Below are positions 10,520-19,749 of a DNA stretch of 64,000 bases, one piece after another. This DNA comes from Vairimorpha ceranae (lineage: Eukaryota > Microsporidia > Nosematidae). The position numbers and the translations under genes are program-made. How positions within the stretch are numbered: position 1 is the first letter of the stretch; the number at the start of each line of letters is the position of its first letter. The DNA is taken from NCBI RefSeq assembly GCF_000988165.1, contig NW_020169298.1, positions 1-64,000 on the forward strand. The letters run 5' to 3'. The notes under the pieces are model-generated. The model saw nothing but the letters and a program-made list of their open reading frames with translations. It did not search any database and was not told the DNA's origin.

Positions 10520-11500
10520 ATGAAAAAAAACAAGCAACATGTACTAAATTATTTATTTAATAAACTAGACAATATAAAATTAGAATTATATGATATTTAC
10601 AAGTATAATGAACGAAGAAGGATTTATTTTGATTTCGAAAAAAATTTGAGAATTGTAGGCCATGAGAATAAATTATGTGTAAGGGAAAAGGAGAAGGTAC
10701 AGATTCAGGAAAATTGTATTCTAGAAGTAAAAAAATACTTACACGAAATCAAACTTGTTCCAATAAATAAGATATTGACACAAACACATAAAATTATATT
10801 TTATGATGAATATTTGTATTTTTATAAAGAAGCTGATATTTTAAAATATAATTTCTTAAAACAATCTAGAAAAAATAAAATTATTTCAGAAACTGAAGTA
10901 GACCCAAATGAATCTAAATTAAAAATAGAACAAGAAATAGAAAATATTGATACTCCTTATATAAAACAAATGAAATTTAAATTTAATTCGGAGTTAAAAA
11001 GATATTTAATATTCAAGAATATAGTTTATAATGATATTGTAAATTTACACTTAAAAAGCTGTCTTAATGCTTATTTTTTTCTAGCAAAAATAGATGGTAA
11101 AAAAATTATTTATGAACCGGAGGTTTCTTCCTATAGCAAATATTCATACAAAGAAAAGCTTAATTTATTCAAAGAATGCAAATCTAAATCATCTATTTTT
11201 TATAAATTTACTAAATCAAGTCATTCCACTGGTGTTCATCTAAGTTTTAAGAAAATAACAGAAAAATTAAATTATAAAAGTGTTAGAGATATTTGTAAAA
11301 ATATTATACGCGAAGATGATATACAGAAAGTAGAGGATAATTCTTCATTTCAGCATAATACAAATAGTAAAACGCACGAAGAATATAATGAACACAAACC
11401 CCAAGAAAATCACGAAGAATGTTTTGGTCATGATGATCAAAGTGGTAGTGTACAAAGTTTTGATGTAAGATATCCATTTTATAATAATTCTAAAGAATAA
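10520..11500 (+). CDS. Unknown protein, 326 residues
   Basis: I do not recognise this protein. It is lysine- and tyrosine-rich, without membrane segments or signal peptide. Residues 1-200 mix predicted helices and strands; the last 60 residues are polar, rich in His, Glu, Asn and Gln, and probably disordered. The ATG at 10520 is the first in the frame and has no C-run before it, so the true start may differ. It lies after a minisatellite region and its stop is 92 bases from the stop of the convergent kinase gene. Length and the absence of stops in this AT-rich DNA support a real gene. Confidence 0.65.
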   Translation: MKKNKQHVLNYLFNKLDNIKLELYDIYKYNERRRIYFDFEKNLRIVGHENKLCVREKEKVQIQENCILEVKKYLHEIKLVPINKILTQTHKIIFYDEYLYFYKEADILKYNFLKQSRKNKIISETEVDPNESKLKIEQEIENIDTPYIKQMKFKFNSELKRYLIFKNIVYNDIVNLHLKSCLNAYFFLAKIDGKKIIYEPEVSSYSKYSYKEKLNLFKECKSKSSIFYKFTKSSHSTGVHLSFKKITEKLNYKSVRDICKNIIREDDIQKVEDNSSFQHNTNSKTHEEYNEHKPQENHEECFGHDDQSGSVQSFDVRYPFYNNSKE

Positions 11501-11592
11501 ATCATATTAAATAGCATATTATATTAATTTAACAAAATTAGATTAAATCAGTAATTTGTTTGTAGATCAACAAAATATAAATAAATTAACAT

Positions 11593-13251
11593 TTATAAGA
11601 CCCTTTGTTCTTTTAAAGAATTGTAAATCAATGAATAAATATTATTATACTCTTCTTTTTTACCATCAATATATGTAATGTTAATATAAAATTCGCTTAA
11701 TATTACATTAAAATACATACTTATTTTAAAGGATACATAACTATTAGTATTATATTGAACATCACACATGTAATATTTCTTATTTGTTTTAAATTTAAAG
11801 CTATTCTCATTTAAAATATCGAGTATTATCTTTTTAAGTGCATTTTTTGTTCCTATATTTCTAATCTTTATTCCTTTAAAGAATCCTTGTATGTATGTAT
11901 TTTTAATTAAAGGATAAGTTCCTGCTTTTTGTTCTACAATATTAGCATTTTTAAATACCGTTTTTTTGTAAAATTTAGAACAAGGAGAACCAACATCTTT
12001 TAGAATAACATAATTTACAAATTTATGTAATTTATACAAAAATTTATCTTTTTCGTCAGAAAATGAAATTTCATTAGAAATATTTTCTTCCTCAAGTTCT
12101 AAAAGTAAATCAGTCAAACTTTCATTCGACGAATCATCTTCGAATATTTCTAATAACATATAATACAAACAAATAACTGGTCTTTTAATCCAATAATTTA
12201 GTTCTGTAAGATTTTCTTCATTTATGCAAATATTATGATATTTCAATATTTCTCTTTCAAGGTTTTTAAATTGAAATTTCGATATTGATGCAAGTGCTTT
12301 TAAATGTGACTTGTTAATATTTTTAAGGGGATATCTTTCTAATAAATAGTTATGTATAGGAATGTCAAATCCATCATTGATCCATTTATTATCAATAATT
12401 TGTTGTAAATTTATTCTTTGCAATGGATCAGATTGAAGCATATTTTTTATTAACTTTTTTGCATTTTCTGAAATATTTATTTCAAATTTAAATTTTCCAT
12501 CTTTTATTTTATCCTGTAAATGTCCTACATCTTTATCATCAAAAGGTACAGACCCGTTTAACAAAACGAATAATATAACACCAAGACTCCAAACATCGAT
12601 TTCAGGTCCACAATACCTTTTACCTTGAAGAAGTTCAGGTGCTGCGAAATATAAAGAACCACAAAAAGTGTTTAATAACATTTTACTATCGTAGAAATTT
12701 GATAGACCAAAGTCAATAATTTTTATGTTATCATTTTCATCTAAAAGAATGTTTTCTATTTTAAGGTCTCTATGTACTATACTGTTTTTATGAATGTAAT
12801 CTATTGCAGACAGAATTTGTCTAAAGTAACGACGAGCAACTTTTTCATCCAAATATCCTTCATCTACAATCACGTCGTATAACTGTTTACCATTAATGTA
12901 TTCAAAGATAAGAAAATAATAAGATGTACTAAACATAAAATTTTTAAGCCTAACAACATATGGATGATTTATCATAGAAGACATTATGACTTCGCGAAAT
13001 ATTCTAAAGTCATGTTTTTTAAATTCTTGTTCATGTTTTCGTTTTATGATTTTTATAGCTACATGTTCATTGTTAAGGGTATTTACCCCTAGCACTACTT
13101 TTGAACTTGAACCGGTTCCTAATAATTTAAGTATTTTGAAATAACAAAGGTGGTCATCCTCAACATATTCACAATCCTCTAAACCACCAGTATCTGGTGA
13201 CTCTTCATAGATGCTATCATTTAAAAAAAATGAAGTGTCTTCGTTTTTCAT
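11593..13251 (-). CDS. KIN1: Ser/Thr protein kinase, Kin1/PAR-1 (MARK) type
   Basis: Kin1/Kin2 and PAR-1 kinases act in cell polarity and exocytosis and belong to the AMPK-related group. The 552-residue protein has a complete kinase domain at about residues 28-290: glycine loop LGTGSSSKVVLG, VAIKIIKR with the catalytic lysine, catalytic loop NSIVHRDLKIENI, DFGLSN, and FCGSLYFAAPELL with the activation-loop threonine. The loop sequences fit Kin1 better than Snf1 or Chk1. The last 90-100 residues look like a KA1 membrane-binding domain. Fungal Kin1 exceeds 1000 residues; here the long central linker is mostly lost. The open frame reaches three codons upstream to a TTG; I use the ATG at 13251. 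No C-run is present before it. Confidence 0.88.
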   Translation of the reverse strand: MKNEDTSFFLNDSIYEESPDTGGLEDCEYVEDDHLCYFKILKLLGTGSSSKVVLGVNTLNNEHVAIKIIKRKHEQEFKKHDFRIFREVIMSSMINHPYVVRLKNFMFSTSYYFLIFEYINGKQLYDVIVDEGYLDEKVARRYFRQILSAIDYIHKNSIVHRDLKIENILLDENDNIKIIDFGLSNFYDSKMLLNTFCGSLYFAAPELLQGKRYCGPEIDVWSLGVILFVLLNGSVPFDDKDVGHLQDKIKDGKFKFEINISENAKKLIKNMLQSDPLQRINLQQIIDNKWINDGFDIPIHNYLLERYPLKNINKSHLKALASISKFQFKNLEREILKYHNICINEENLTELNYWIKRPVICLYYMLLEIFEDDSSNESLTDLLLELEEENISNEISFSDEKDKFLYKLHKFVNYVILKDVGSPCSKFYKKTVFKNANIVEQKAGTYPLIKNTYIQGFFKGIKIRNIGTKNALKKIILDILNENSFKFKTNKKYYMCDVQYNTNSYVSFKISMYFNVILSEFYINITYIDGKKEEYNNIYSLIYNSLKEQRVL

Positions 13252-14306
13252 ATTTATCAATTTAAAACTTTTTTATCAATATAAATATACCATTAAGTAT
13301 TTAATTAAATTCTATTTGTTTTTCTTAAACATGATTGGTATTTAATTAAAAGATCAAAGCAGGTAAAAACCAATACTCTTTTACTTTTTACATCTCAACT
13401 TTGTGCTGTTAATGCACTTTAATTTTAATTTAAACTTACAACAAAATTAAGATTGTTTGTTTCAAATTGTAAAAAATTTATTTAAAAAAATCTATACCTT
13501 ATTTTTAGGATATACTTTACACTATATTTTATCACATGCAAATACTAAAAAATTGGTCATTGTATGTCATTACTTGTTTTGTAAATAATTTTAATGAAAT
13601 ATATTTTTATTGAGTCTTGCTTTTAAAACACGTAGCATTATTTAAGTAATTAAATTTTATATAAAATATAAAATAATTTTATTTTTATTTAAATTACTGC
13701 AATAAATACAGTTATGTTTTATTTAAGCCATTTGTAAATATTTTTTAACCATAAGAAATTCTACAAATGCAAATTCTTTAACTAAAATAATATAACCTTA
13801 TAAAAAAGCCTTTATTTAATAAAATTTTTAATTATTATATTTAAAACTGTTGTGTATCTTCTCGGAATTTTAAAAATCTAGAAAGTTCTTTTTTATTTTG
13901 CTGTCAATATTTTATAGCAAATTATTTGAAAAGTTTAACATTTTAAATGTATAATAATCATATCACTATCGATACTAAATAAAACAATCAAAAAAGATCC
14001 TATGTTTTTACTTAGTCATTTCTTGGTTTATTTTATAGATCAATATTTTTCACTAGTGTTTGTGTTTACTTTCTTTTTAACTAAAGTTTACGAATTATTT
14101 AAATTTGTATTTCTTATAAAAAGAATATTTTTTTATAAAAAATTTAAAATTTTTACCCTTAAATACCAGGTTTTCACTCTAAGCTTTATAGTTTTGGGTT
14201 TCATGCCCTGGTGACATTTTAATCTAAGTTTTTTATAACAACTTATTTAAAACACTGTTTCATTCTTGTTTTTTTTAAATTTAAGAATCAAAACAAAACA
14301 AGTTAA
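13252..14306. other. Intergenic; one doubtful 70-codon frame
   Basis: About 1 kb of AT-rich DNA. A frame at 14002-14214 would encode a very hydrophobic 70-residue peptide, rich in Phe and Leu, without a start motif; such frames arise easily from T-rich DNA and I do not accept it as a gene. Confidence 0.6.
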
Positions 14307-16118
14307 ATGAGATTTATTTTTATATTATTCGCATTTTTTAAGCAAAGCAAATCTGACATGGTAAAACTTACAAATTTATATAGAAAGATACACGGACTGC
14401 CCGAGCTGAAAGTTATTGAACCTCTTAGACTTGCTAGTGAACTTCAAGCCAATACAATGTGTAAAGCAATGAAACTGACGCACAGAAATTCGAATCCTGC
14501 AAAACGTACATTGGGCCGAAGATTAAGATTTTTTAACTTTAGAGGAATTAATATGGGAGAAAATATTGCTAAACAACAAAACAATGACTTTAAAACAGTT
14601 TTTAAAGTTTGGAGTAGATCTACTCAGCATCGTAAAATTCTTTTAGGAGATTATAAATTTACGGCCGTGGCATCATGTGTGGGCAGAGATGGAAATCGTT
14701 ACTGGGTTCAAGTATTCGCAAAAGGATACGGGATTTGGAACGGAAGTCCGTATAACAAGGAAAACGAGGATTATAAAAATAGTATAGATGACTATAATAG
14801 CTGTAAAACAAATAATTATAAAACAGAAAATGGCTCTAAAAATTTAAAAAACAAAAATTTTTATGACTCAGAAGAAGAAAACAAAAAATCTAAACAACGA
14901 TCAAAAGAAAGTTTTAACAAAAACTCGGAATATACGAACGATGAAAATGATTCTGAAGAAAATGAAAATAAGAAAAAGTTGAAAAACGAAAAAAATAAAG
15001 AAACTGAAATGGATGATAAAAAAGACAAAAAGATTAATGAAGAAGAAGTTGTTTTTTTACTAAAAGATAGTGAAGATGTTAATGAAATTAAAAATAAAAT
15101 TCCTGATAATTTTAAACTTCAATTTAAAGGAGTGTATAAAAAATATATTGCTATTGAAGATAAAAATGATAAAAATAATCAAAAACAAAATGACCAAAAA
15201 TATTCTGAAAAACCTACTGACAAAAATAATAACAATGAGCCAAAAAAAGACACCACACAATCTAAGATTAGAAAAAATCGCGACACAGATAAATCAAATA
15301 AAAATAAACAAGAAGAGAAGCCTAAAGAAAACATTGACGACCTAGCTTCGGCGAAATATAATTTAAAAAAGCAGAACGATGAAAATTATGAGGATGCGTT
15401 GCGCAAAATATTAAAAAAATTAGAATTACTCGAAAAAAATAAGAAATGTGAAATGAAAAAAAAATCAAAAGATGAAGAAAAAGGTGACAAAAATAATGAA
15501 GGCAAGGAAAAAACTGACAAAAATAATGAAGAAAAAGGGGACAAAAATGGCAAAGAGAAACAGGAAAATAGTGACAACGAAAAAAACTTTAATGAATCTA
15601 AAAAAAATACTAACAAAGGCAGTAACGGAAAATCTTATGCTAAAAGCAACAATGATGGAGAAGAAAAAACTTCAAAAGGTAATAATGCAAAGAATAAACC
15701 AGAAGATGATAATGATAAAAATAAAGAAAAAGAAAAAAATGATAAAGAACAAAATAAGAAAGAAAAAGAAATGTTGTCAACTACTCAATCAACCATTGCA
15801 AAAGCTACAGTCACTACCACTGTACTTAAGACTGTATACAATTATCAAACTGTAAGTCAAGCAGAATCTTCTAAATCAATAGATGCAACTTTAGAGCGAG
15901 AAAAGCAAAAAGATGAGCCTATTACAATGACAATAAGCATAGACAACCAACCCAATGGAACAGAGCAAGGTCAAAAGTTAAGGTCTCTTTTATCTTCTCT
16001 TGTTAAGAAAGAAGACGATTCATCGGGCTTGGATGATTACATAAAAGATTTAATTAAAAACAACAAAGATGAAAATGAAAATATTGATATAGGAGATCCT
16101 GTCCATCAGGAGGAATAA
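14307..16118 (+). CDS. Secreted CAP/SCP-domain protein with long charged tail
   Basis: CAP (PR-1/SCP/Pry) proteins are secreted; yeast Pry proteins bind sterols and fatty acids. The 603-residue protein starts with a short signal peptide (residues 1-16). Residues about 17-142 form one CAP domain with expected landmarks: LTHRN (His59), GENIA (Glu85), SRSTQHRKILL (His108) and RYWVQVFAKGYG. From about 145 to 490 the chain is low-complexity Lys/Asn/Glu/Asp, with recurring DKNNE-type units, then a Ser/Thr-rich stretch (about 493-525) and an acidic C-terminus. Ordinary CAP proteins are 150-300 residues, so the tail is the odd part; it resembles charged regions of spore-wall or host-facing proteins. 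No GPI-type hydrophobic C-terminus is seen. The ATG has no C-run upstream. The CAP call is firm; the role of the tail is inference. Confidence 0.85.
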   Translation: MRFIFILFAFFKQSKSDMVKLTNLYRKIHGLPELKVIEPLRLASELQANTMCKAMKLTHRNSNPAKRTLGRRLRFFNFRGINMGENIAKQQNNDFKTVFKVWSRSTQHRKILLGDYKFTAVASCVGRDGNRYWVQVFAKGYGIWNGSPYNKENEDYKNSIDDYNSCKTNNYKTENGSKNLKNKNFYDSEEENKKSKQRSKESFNKNSEYTNDENDSEENENKKKLKNEKNKETEMDDKKDKKINEEEVVFLLKDSEDVNEIKNKIPDNFKLQFKGVYKKYIAIEDKNDKNNQKQNDQKYSEKPTDKNNNNEPKKDTTQSKIRKNRDTDKSNKNKQEEKPKENIDDLASAKYNLKKQNDENYEDALRKILKKLELLEKNKKCEMKKKSKDEEKGDKNNEGKEKTDKNNEEKGDKNGKEKQENSDNEKNFNESKKNTNKGSNGKSYAKSNNDGEEKTSKGNNAKNKPEDDNDKNKEKEKNDKEQNKKEKEMLSTTQSTIAKATVTTTVLKTVYNYQTVSQAESSKSIDATLEREKQKDEPITMTISIDNQPNGTEQGQKLRSLLSSLVKKEDDSSGLDDYIKDLIKNNKDENENIDIGDPVHQEE

Positions 16119-16295
16119 TTAACTGTATCTTTTAATAAACAAAGCGTTTTTGTTATCAACTTCTGTAATAATTTATATGCATGGCTATTTTTTAAACTAT
16201 AAAATTTGTAAACATGTTAAAAAAATATTTTTTAACTCAATAAAAAGTATTATTTTATAAAATAATTCAATACACTTAACTAAATATTTTATTCA

Positions 16296-17093
16296 TCAAC
16301 ATTTCTCTTCTTCTTCTATTGATGCCTCTCTTTCATCTTCAGTAATTCTAGAATTATCTTCTCTACTATTCCACAATGTTAAATTGTCTCTAAGAAGTTG
16401 CATAATTAATGTCGAATCTCTGTAGTGAGTTTCACTTAGCCCTTCAAGGTTTTCAATAGCATTGTCAAAGGCCGTTCTAGCAATAACACACGCTTCTTTA
16501 GGATCATTTAATATTTCGTAATAGAACACTGAATAATTAAGAGCAAGTCCTAATTTAATAGGATTAGTAGTTGGAAGAGGAGCCGCTTGTTCGGTTGCTT
16601 CCTTGTAAGCATCATGTGCTAGCTTACCAATTGTTTCACTTTCTTCTCCTTTTAGAACTTCTGCCTTGTAGCGAAAATAATCTCCTTTCATTTTCAAAAA
16701 GAAAATAGAGTATTCGACATTATAACCTGAGTTTTTAGTAATATCTTGAGTAAGGATGTAACTATTTATCATGTCAAGTACATCATTACAAAAATTTAAA
16801 AGTTCTTTTTCTACTGTCTGAATTTTTTCTTCTACGTGTTGATTATTTTGCATACCTTTTGCTGCCTGCTTTTGCTTTTCTGAACATAAAATTCTCCAAC
16901 TGCTTCTTCTAGCACTTACTAGATTTTTAAAAGCCACGCTAAAAGAGTTTCTTGCTGACGGACTTAGAAGAATATTCTTACTATGAGCAAGTTTAACTGC
17001 CATTTTCATTTCTAAAGCCATGTCTTCATATCTTTCTGCTATATCACTGAGATAAGCTTTAAAAAGTGTATCAGCGTATTCATCGTTTTCCAT
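16296..17093 (-). CDS. 14-3-3 protein
   Basis: 14-3-3 proteins are dimeric adaptors that bind phosphoserine/threonine motifs. The 265-residue protein spans the full family length. Visible blocks are the N-terminal dimerisation helices with LLSPSARNSFSVAFKNLV and RRSSWRIL (residues about 39-68), the FFLKMKGDYFRYKAE helix near 128-142 that contributes the phosphopeptide pocket, GLALNYSVFYYEI near 182, and the signature RDSTLIMQLLRDNLTLW near 228-244, with an acidic C-terminal tail. The ATG is preceded on its own strand by GGGGTAA, a G-run instead of the C-run used by other genes; GGG-type motifs are also described for microsporidian starts. The gene converges with the CAP gene (177 bases between stops). 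Confidence 0.96.
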   Translation of the reverse strand: MENDEYADTLFKAYLSDIAERYEDMALEMKMAVKLAHSKNILLSPSARNSFSVAFKNLVSARRSSWRILCSEKQKQAAKGMQNNQHVEEKIQTVEKELLNFCNDVLDMINSYILTQDITKNSGYNVEYSIFFLKMKGDYFRYKAEVLKGEESETIGKLAHDAYKEATEQAAPLPTTNPIKLGLALNYSVFYYEILNDPKEACVIARTAFDNAIENLEGLSETHYRDSTLIMQLLRDNLTLWNSREDNSRITEDEREASIEEEEKC

Positions 17094-17894
17094 TTACCCC
17101 TTTTTTAAAAATATTTTTTATGAAACAGTTGATAATAAATTTTAAAATAAAAATTAGAATAATAGTTTACAATTGATGACAGTGTAAAATAATATGTTGA
17201 GTTTTATTTAAGATATAATAAAATAAATAACGATATATCTAGAATTTGACATTTTAGATTAAAATTTATTTAATTTACAGATAGTTTAATGTGAAAGGGA
17301 TTAGAAATATTTTTAAAGGAAAAAATCTTTTATAAATTTTTATTATTTGTAAAATTTAAAGCTTGAAAAAACATTTTAAAAATAAAATCTATGTATAATT
17401 TGTCATCACAGAACATTTTTGTTTTAGAAAAAAAATTTAAAGACATTAAAATAACTAAATTTAGAATTTGAAGTGTTATAATAAAACATAACTTATGATG
17501 AAATATACCAACATTGATTATTAATACTTTAATATTGATCTGATATATTTGGCATTTCTTTTTATTAAAATTAATTTAGAGCACAGCGTTAAATTATTAA
17601 TAATTTTCGTTTCTATGTGTTTTTTAAGATTTGAAATTTTGATTCGAGTTGAATCTACAGTACAAAAAAAGTGTTAAGAAATTTTATTAAATGTTAAAGG
17701 TAATACAATGTCAGTGTGGTTTTAAAGAAAAGAATAGAACATTGAATGACACCAAGCAAAGAAGGATAAATTTATTATACTTATATATTAAAATATAAAA
17801 AGAAATGGTATTTTAATTAAAATTTACGCAACATATTTTGATATTTAAGGAGCACTCCTTTTAATATTAAAAATTCTTGCTAATTAATTTTACC
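17094..17894. other. Intergenic region between divergent 14-3-3 and MscS genes
   Basis: About 800 bases with no gene-like frame. It must contain both promoters; apart from GGGG at 17097-17100 (plus strand CCCC) I see no clear signal. Confidence 0.6.
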
Positions 17895-19493
17895 ATGGAA
17901 AAAAACTTAAGCACATCAAAGAACAATTCTATTGCAGATTTTACACAGATTTCTTTTATAGACAGAATTGAACAAGATGTACCAAAGACTATTACAAAAA
18001 AAACAATTTATCTTTACATTTTAGGACTAATTATTTCTATAACAATAAGTGTATACATTCTTATTTTTTTAATTTTGGATGAAATTAAAAATCCATCTAC
18101 CATGAAGATGGTATTTTTTATGTATGAATTACTTTATTTTACAAGTACAGCCATTTCAATATGGTTACTTTTTACTTTAGCGATTTATTATATTGAGCTA
18201 GTAAATGTAAACTTAAATACATTTACTGAAATTATCTTAAAAAAAATGAAAACAAGAATCGTAAATGTAACATCTTTATTTGTTGTATCCTTAATAATGA
18301 AAAATTTTGAAAATTTAATTATAGGCATGAGTGTTAATTCACAAACATCCTCAGCACATCCTGTAAATTTATTTATTAGGATTCAAGATTTTTTAATAAC
18401 TAATTTTATTAAGATGTTATTATGTTTTGCTATTATATTGTTATTAATGACAGTAAGACGTATTCTTTTATTGGGTGTTGAATATACAATAAATCGGAGT
18501 AATTATTACAAAATACGTGCAAAGAATAATCAAGACCTTGAGGTAATATTTTTTATTAATTCGGTGACAGGTAAAGAATTAGTTTATAACTCGGAAAAAT
18601 GGATAAAAAATGTTTTTAAAAAATTATCGCCTAAAAGACAACCTTTGACTTTTGAAACACTAAATTATTTTTTTGATAATAAAGATACGAAAAAAATTAT
18701 GGATCTTTTCGATTTACATAAAAATAATTGTATTCCTGAATACCAATTTAAAGCTGTGTGGCAAAATGTTGTACAAACAAAAGAAAATATTCGAACAATG
18801 TTTTCACATAAAGACGACATTCCCGACAAATTAGGCATTTTTACTTTTTTTGTTTTTTTAATATTAGGAATTTTTTCAATATTTGTAATTATTAATAAGC
18901 AACAGGCATTTACATCCCATGTAGCTATATATTTTAGTTGTTTTTTATCTTTAACTTTTATTTTTGGTGGTGTACCAGGGGAATTATTTAAATCTATTGT
19001 TCTTATTTTATTTATAAAACCCTTTGAAATTGGTGACCTGATAGAATTTAATGGTAAAAAATATTTGGTTAAAGAAATAGGTTTGATGTACACGACATTA
19101 CAACACAAATCATTGGCAGTTGCATGGCCAAATGTGAAAATTGCTGAACAGGATATAATAAATTATAGAATAACAGAATACATAGAAAAGACTTATACGT
19201 TTAATTATAACATTAAAATATACGAAAAAAATTTTTACGTCTTAAGAGAAAAAATAAGGATTTTGTTAAAAAGGAAAGCTTATACTTTTAGTAAAAAAGT
19301 AAATATAAAAAATCTTAGACTACTTGATGAACAGAACGTAGAATTTCAAATAACAATATTTGTTAATTTACACAGTATTAATTATGAACTAGAAGTTGAT
19401 CTTTTTACTATTGAACTTAATAATTTAATAAAAGATATTGAACAGAACCATATAAGCGATACACAACGAATTAGTACAGTAAAAGAAATTTAA
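17895..19493 (+). CDS. MscS-type mechanosensitive channel, intact copy
   Basis: MscS-family channels open under membrane tension and release osmolytes. In this 532-residue protein, several hydrophobic segments occupy residues about 37-210. The pore helix and beta domain are at about 312-425: FGGVPGELFKSI, IKPFEIGDLIEFNGK, and YTTLQHKSLAVAWPN, as in MscS, with a soluble C-terminal domain after it. Before the channel domain (about 255-310) is a region placed like the EF-hand segment of fission yeast Msy1/Msy2; the loop here reads FDLHKNNCIPEYQF and lacks most calcium ligands. The open frame starts six codons upstream at TTG; I use the ATG at 17895. A second, broken copy lies tail to tail with it at 19750-21312. 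The MscS family is firm; the location (plasma membrane or ER) is not known. Confidence 0.9.
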   Translation: MEKNLSTSKNNSIADFTQISFIDRIEQDVPKTITKKTIYLYILGLIISITISVYILIFLILDEIKNPSTMKMVFFMYELLYFTSTAISIWLLFTLAIYYIELVNVNLNTFTEIILKKMKTRIVNVTSLFVVSLIMKNFENLIIGMSVNSQTSSAHPVNLFIRIQDFLITNFIKMLLCFAIILLLMTVRRILLLGVEYTINRSNYYKIRAKNNQDLEVIFFINSVTGKELVYNSEKWIKNVFKKLSPKRQPLTFETLNYFFDNKDTKKIMDLFDLHKNNCIPEYQFKAVWQNVVQTKENIRTMFSHKDDIPDKLGIFTFFVFLILGIFSIFVIINKQQAFTSHVAIYFSCFLSLTFIFGGVPGELFKSIVLILFIKPFEIGDLIEFNGKKYLVKEIGLMYTTLQHKSLAVAWPNVKIAEQDIINYRITEYIEKTYTFNYNIKIYEKNFYVLREKIRILLKRKAYTFSKKVNIKNLRLLDEQNVEFQITIFVNLHSINYELEVDLFTIELNNLIKDIEQNHISDTQRISTVKEI

Positions 19494-19525
19494 TTAAAAT
19501 AATTTTTAATTTGAAAATTTTTGAT

Positions 19526-19710
19526 CCTTTTTTTTATGTACATCTGTAGTTAAAAAAAATAACATAAACTCCTTTCTTTTATGCACATCTTTAATTAAAA
19601 AAAATAACATAAATTTCTTTCTTTTATGCACATCTGTAATTGAGAAAAAAATAACATGAACACCTTTCTTTTATGTACATCTGTAGTTAAAAAAAAAATA
19701 ACATAAATTT
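19526..19710. repeat. Four-copy minisatellite between the two channel genes
   Basis: A unit of about 50 bp, with TATGYACATCTGTARTT followed by an A-run and AACATRAA, is repeated four times with small changes. It fills the gap between the stops of the two convergent MscS genes. Confidence 0.9.
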
Positions 19711-19749
19711 TTTTAATAAAAATTTTGATTATTTTAAGAAATTTAATAT

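Noticed and set aside
14002..14214. 70-codon hydrophobic frame
   Set aside because: Phe/Leu-rich frames arise by chance in T-rich DNA; no start motif and no neighbour support.
15070..15855. Overlapping frames inside the CAP gene
   Set aside because: Shadows of its low-complexity Lys/Asn/Glu region.
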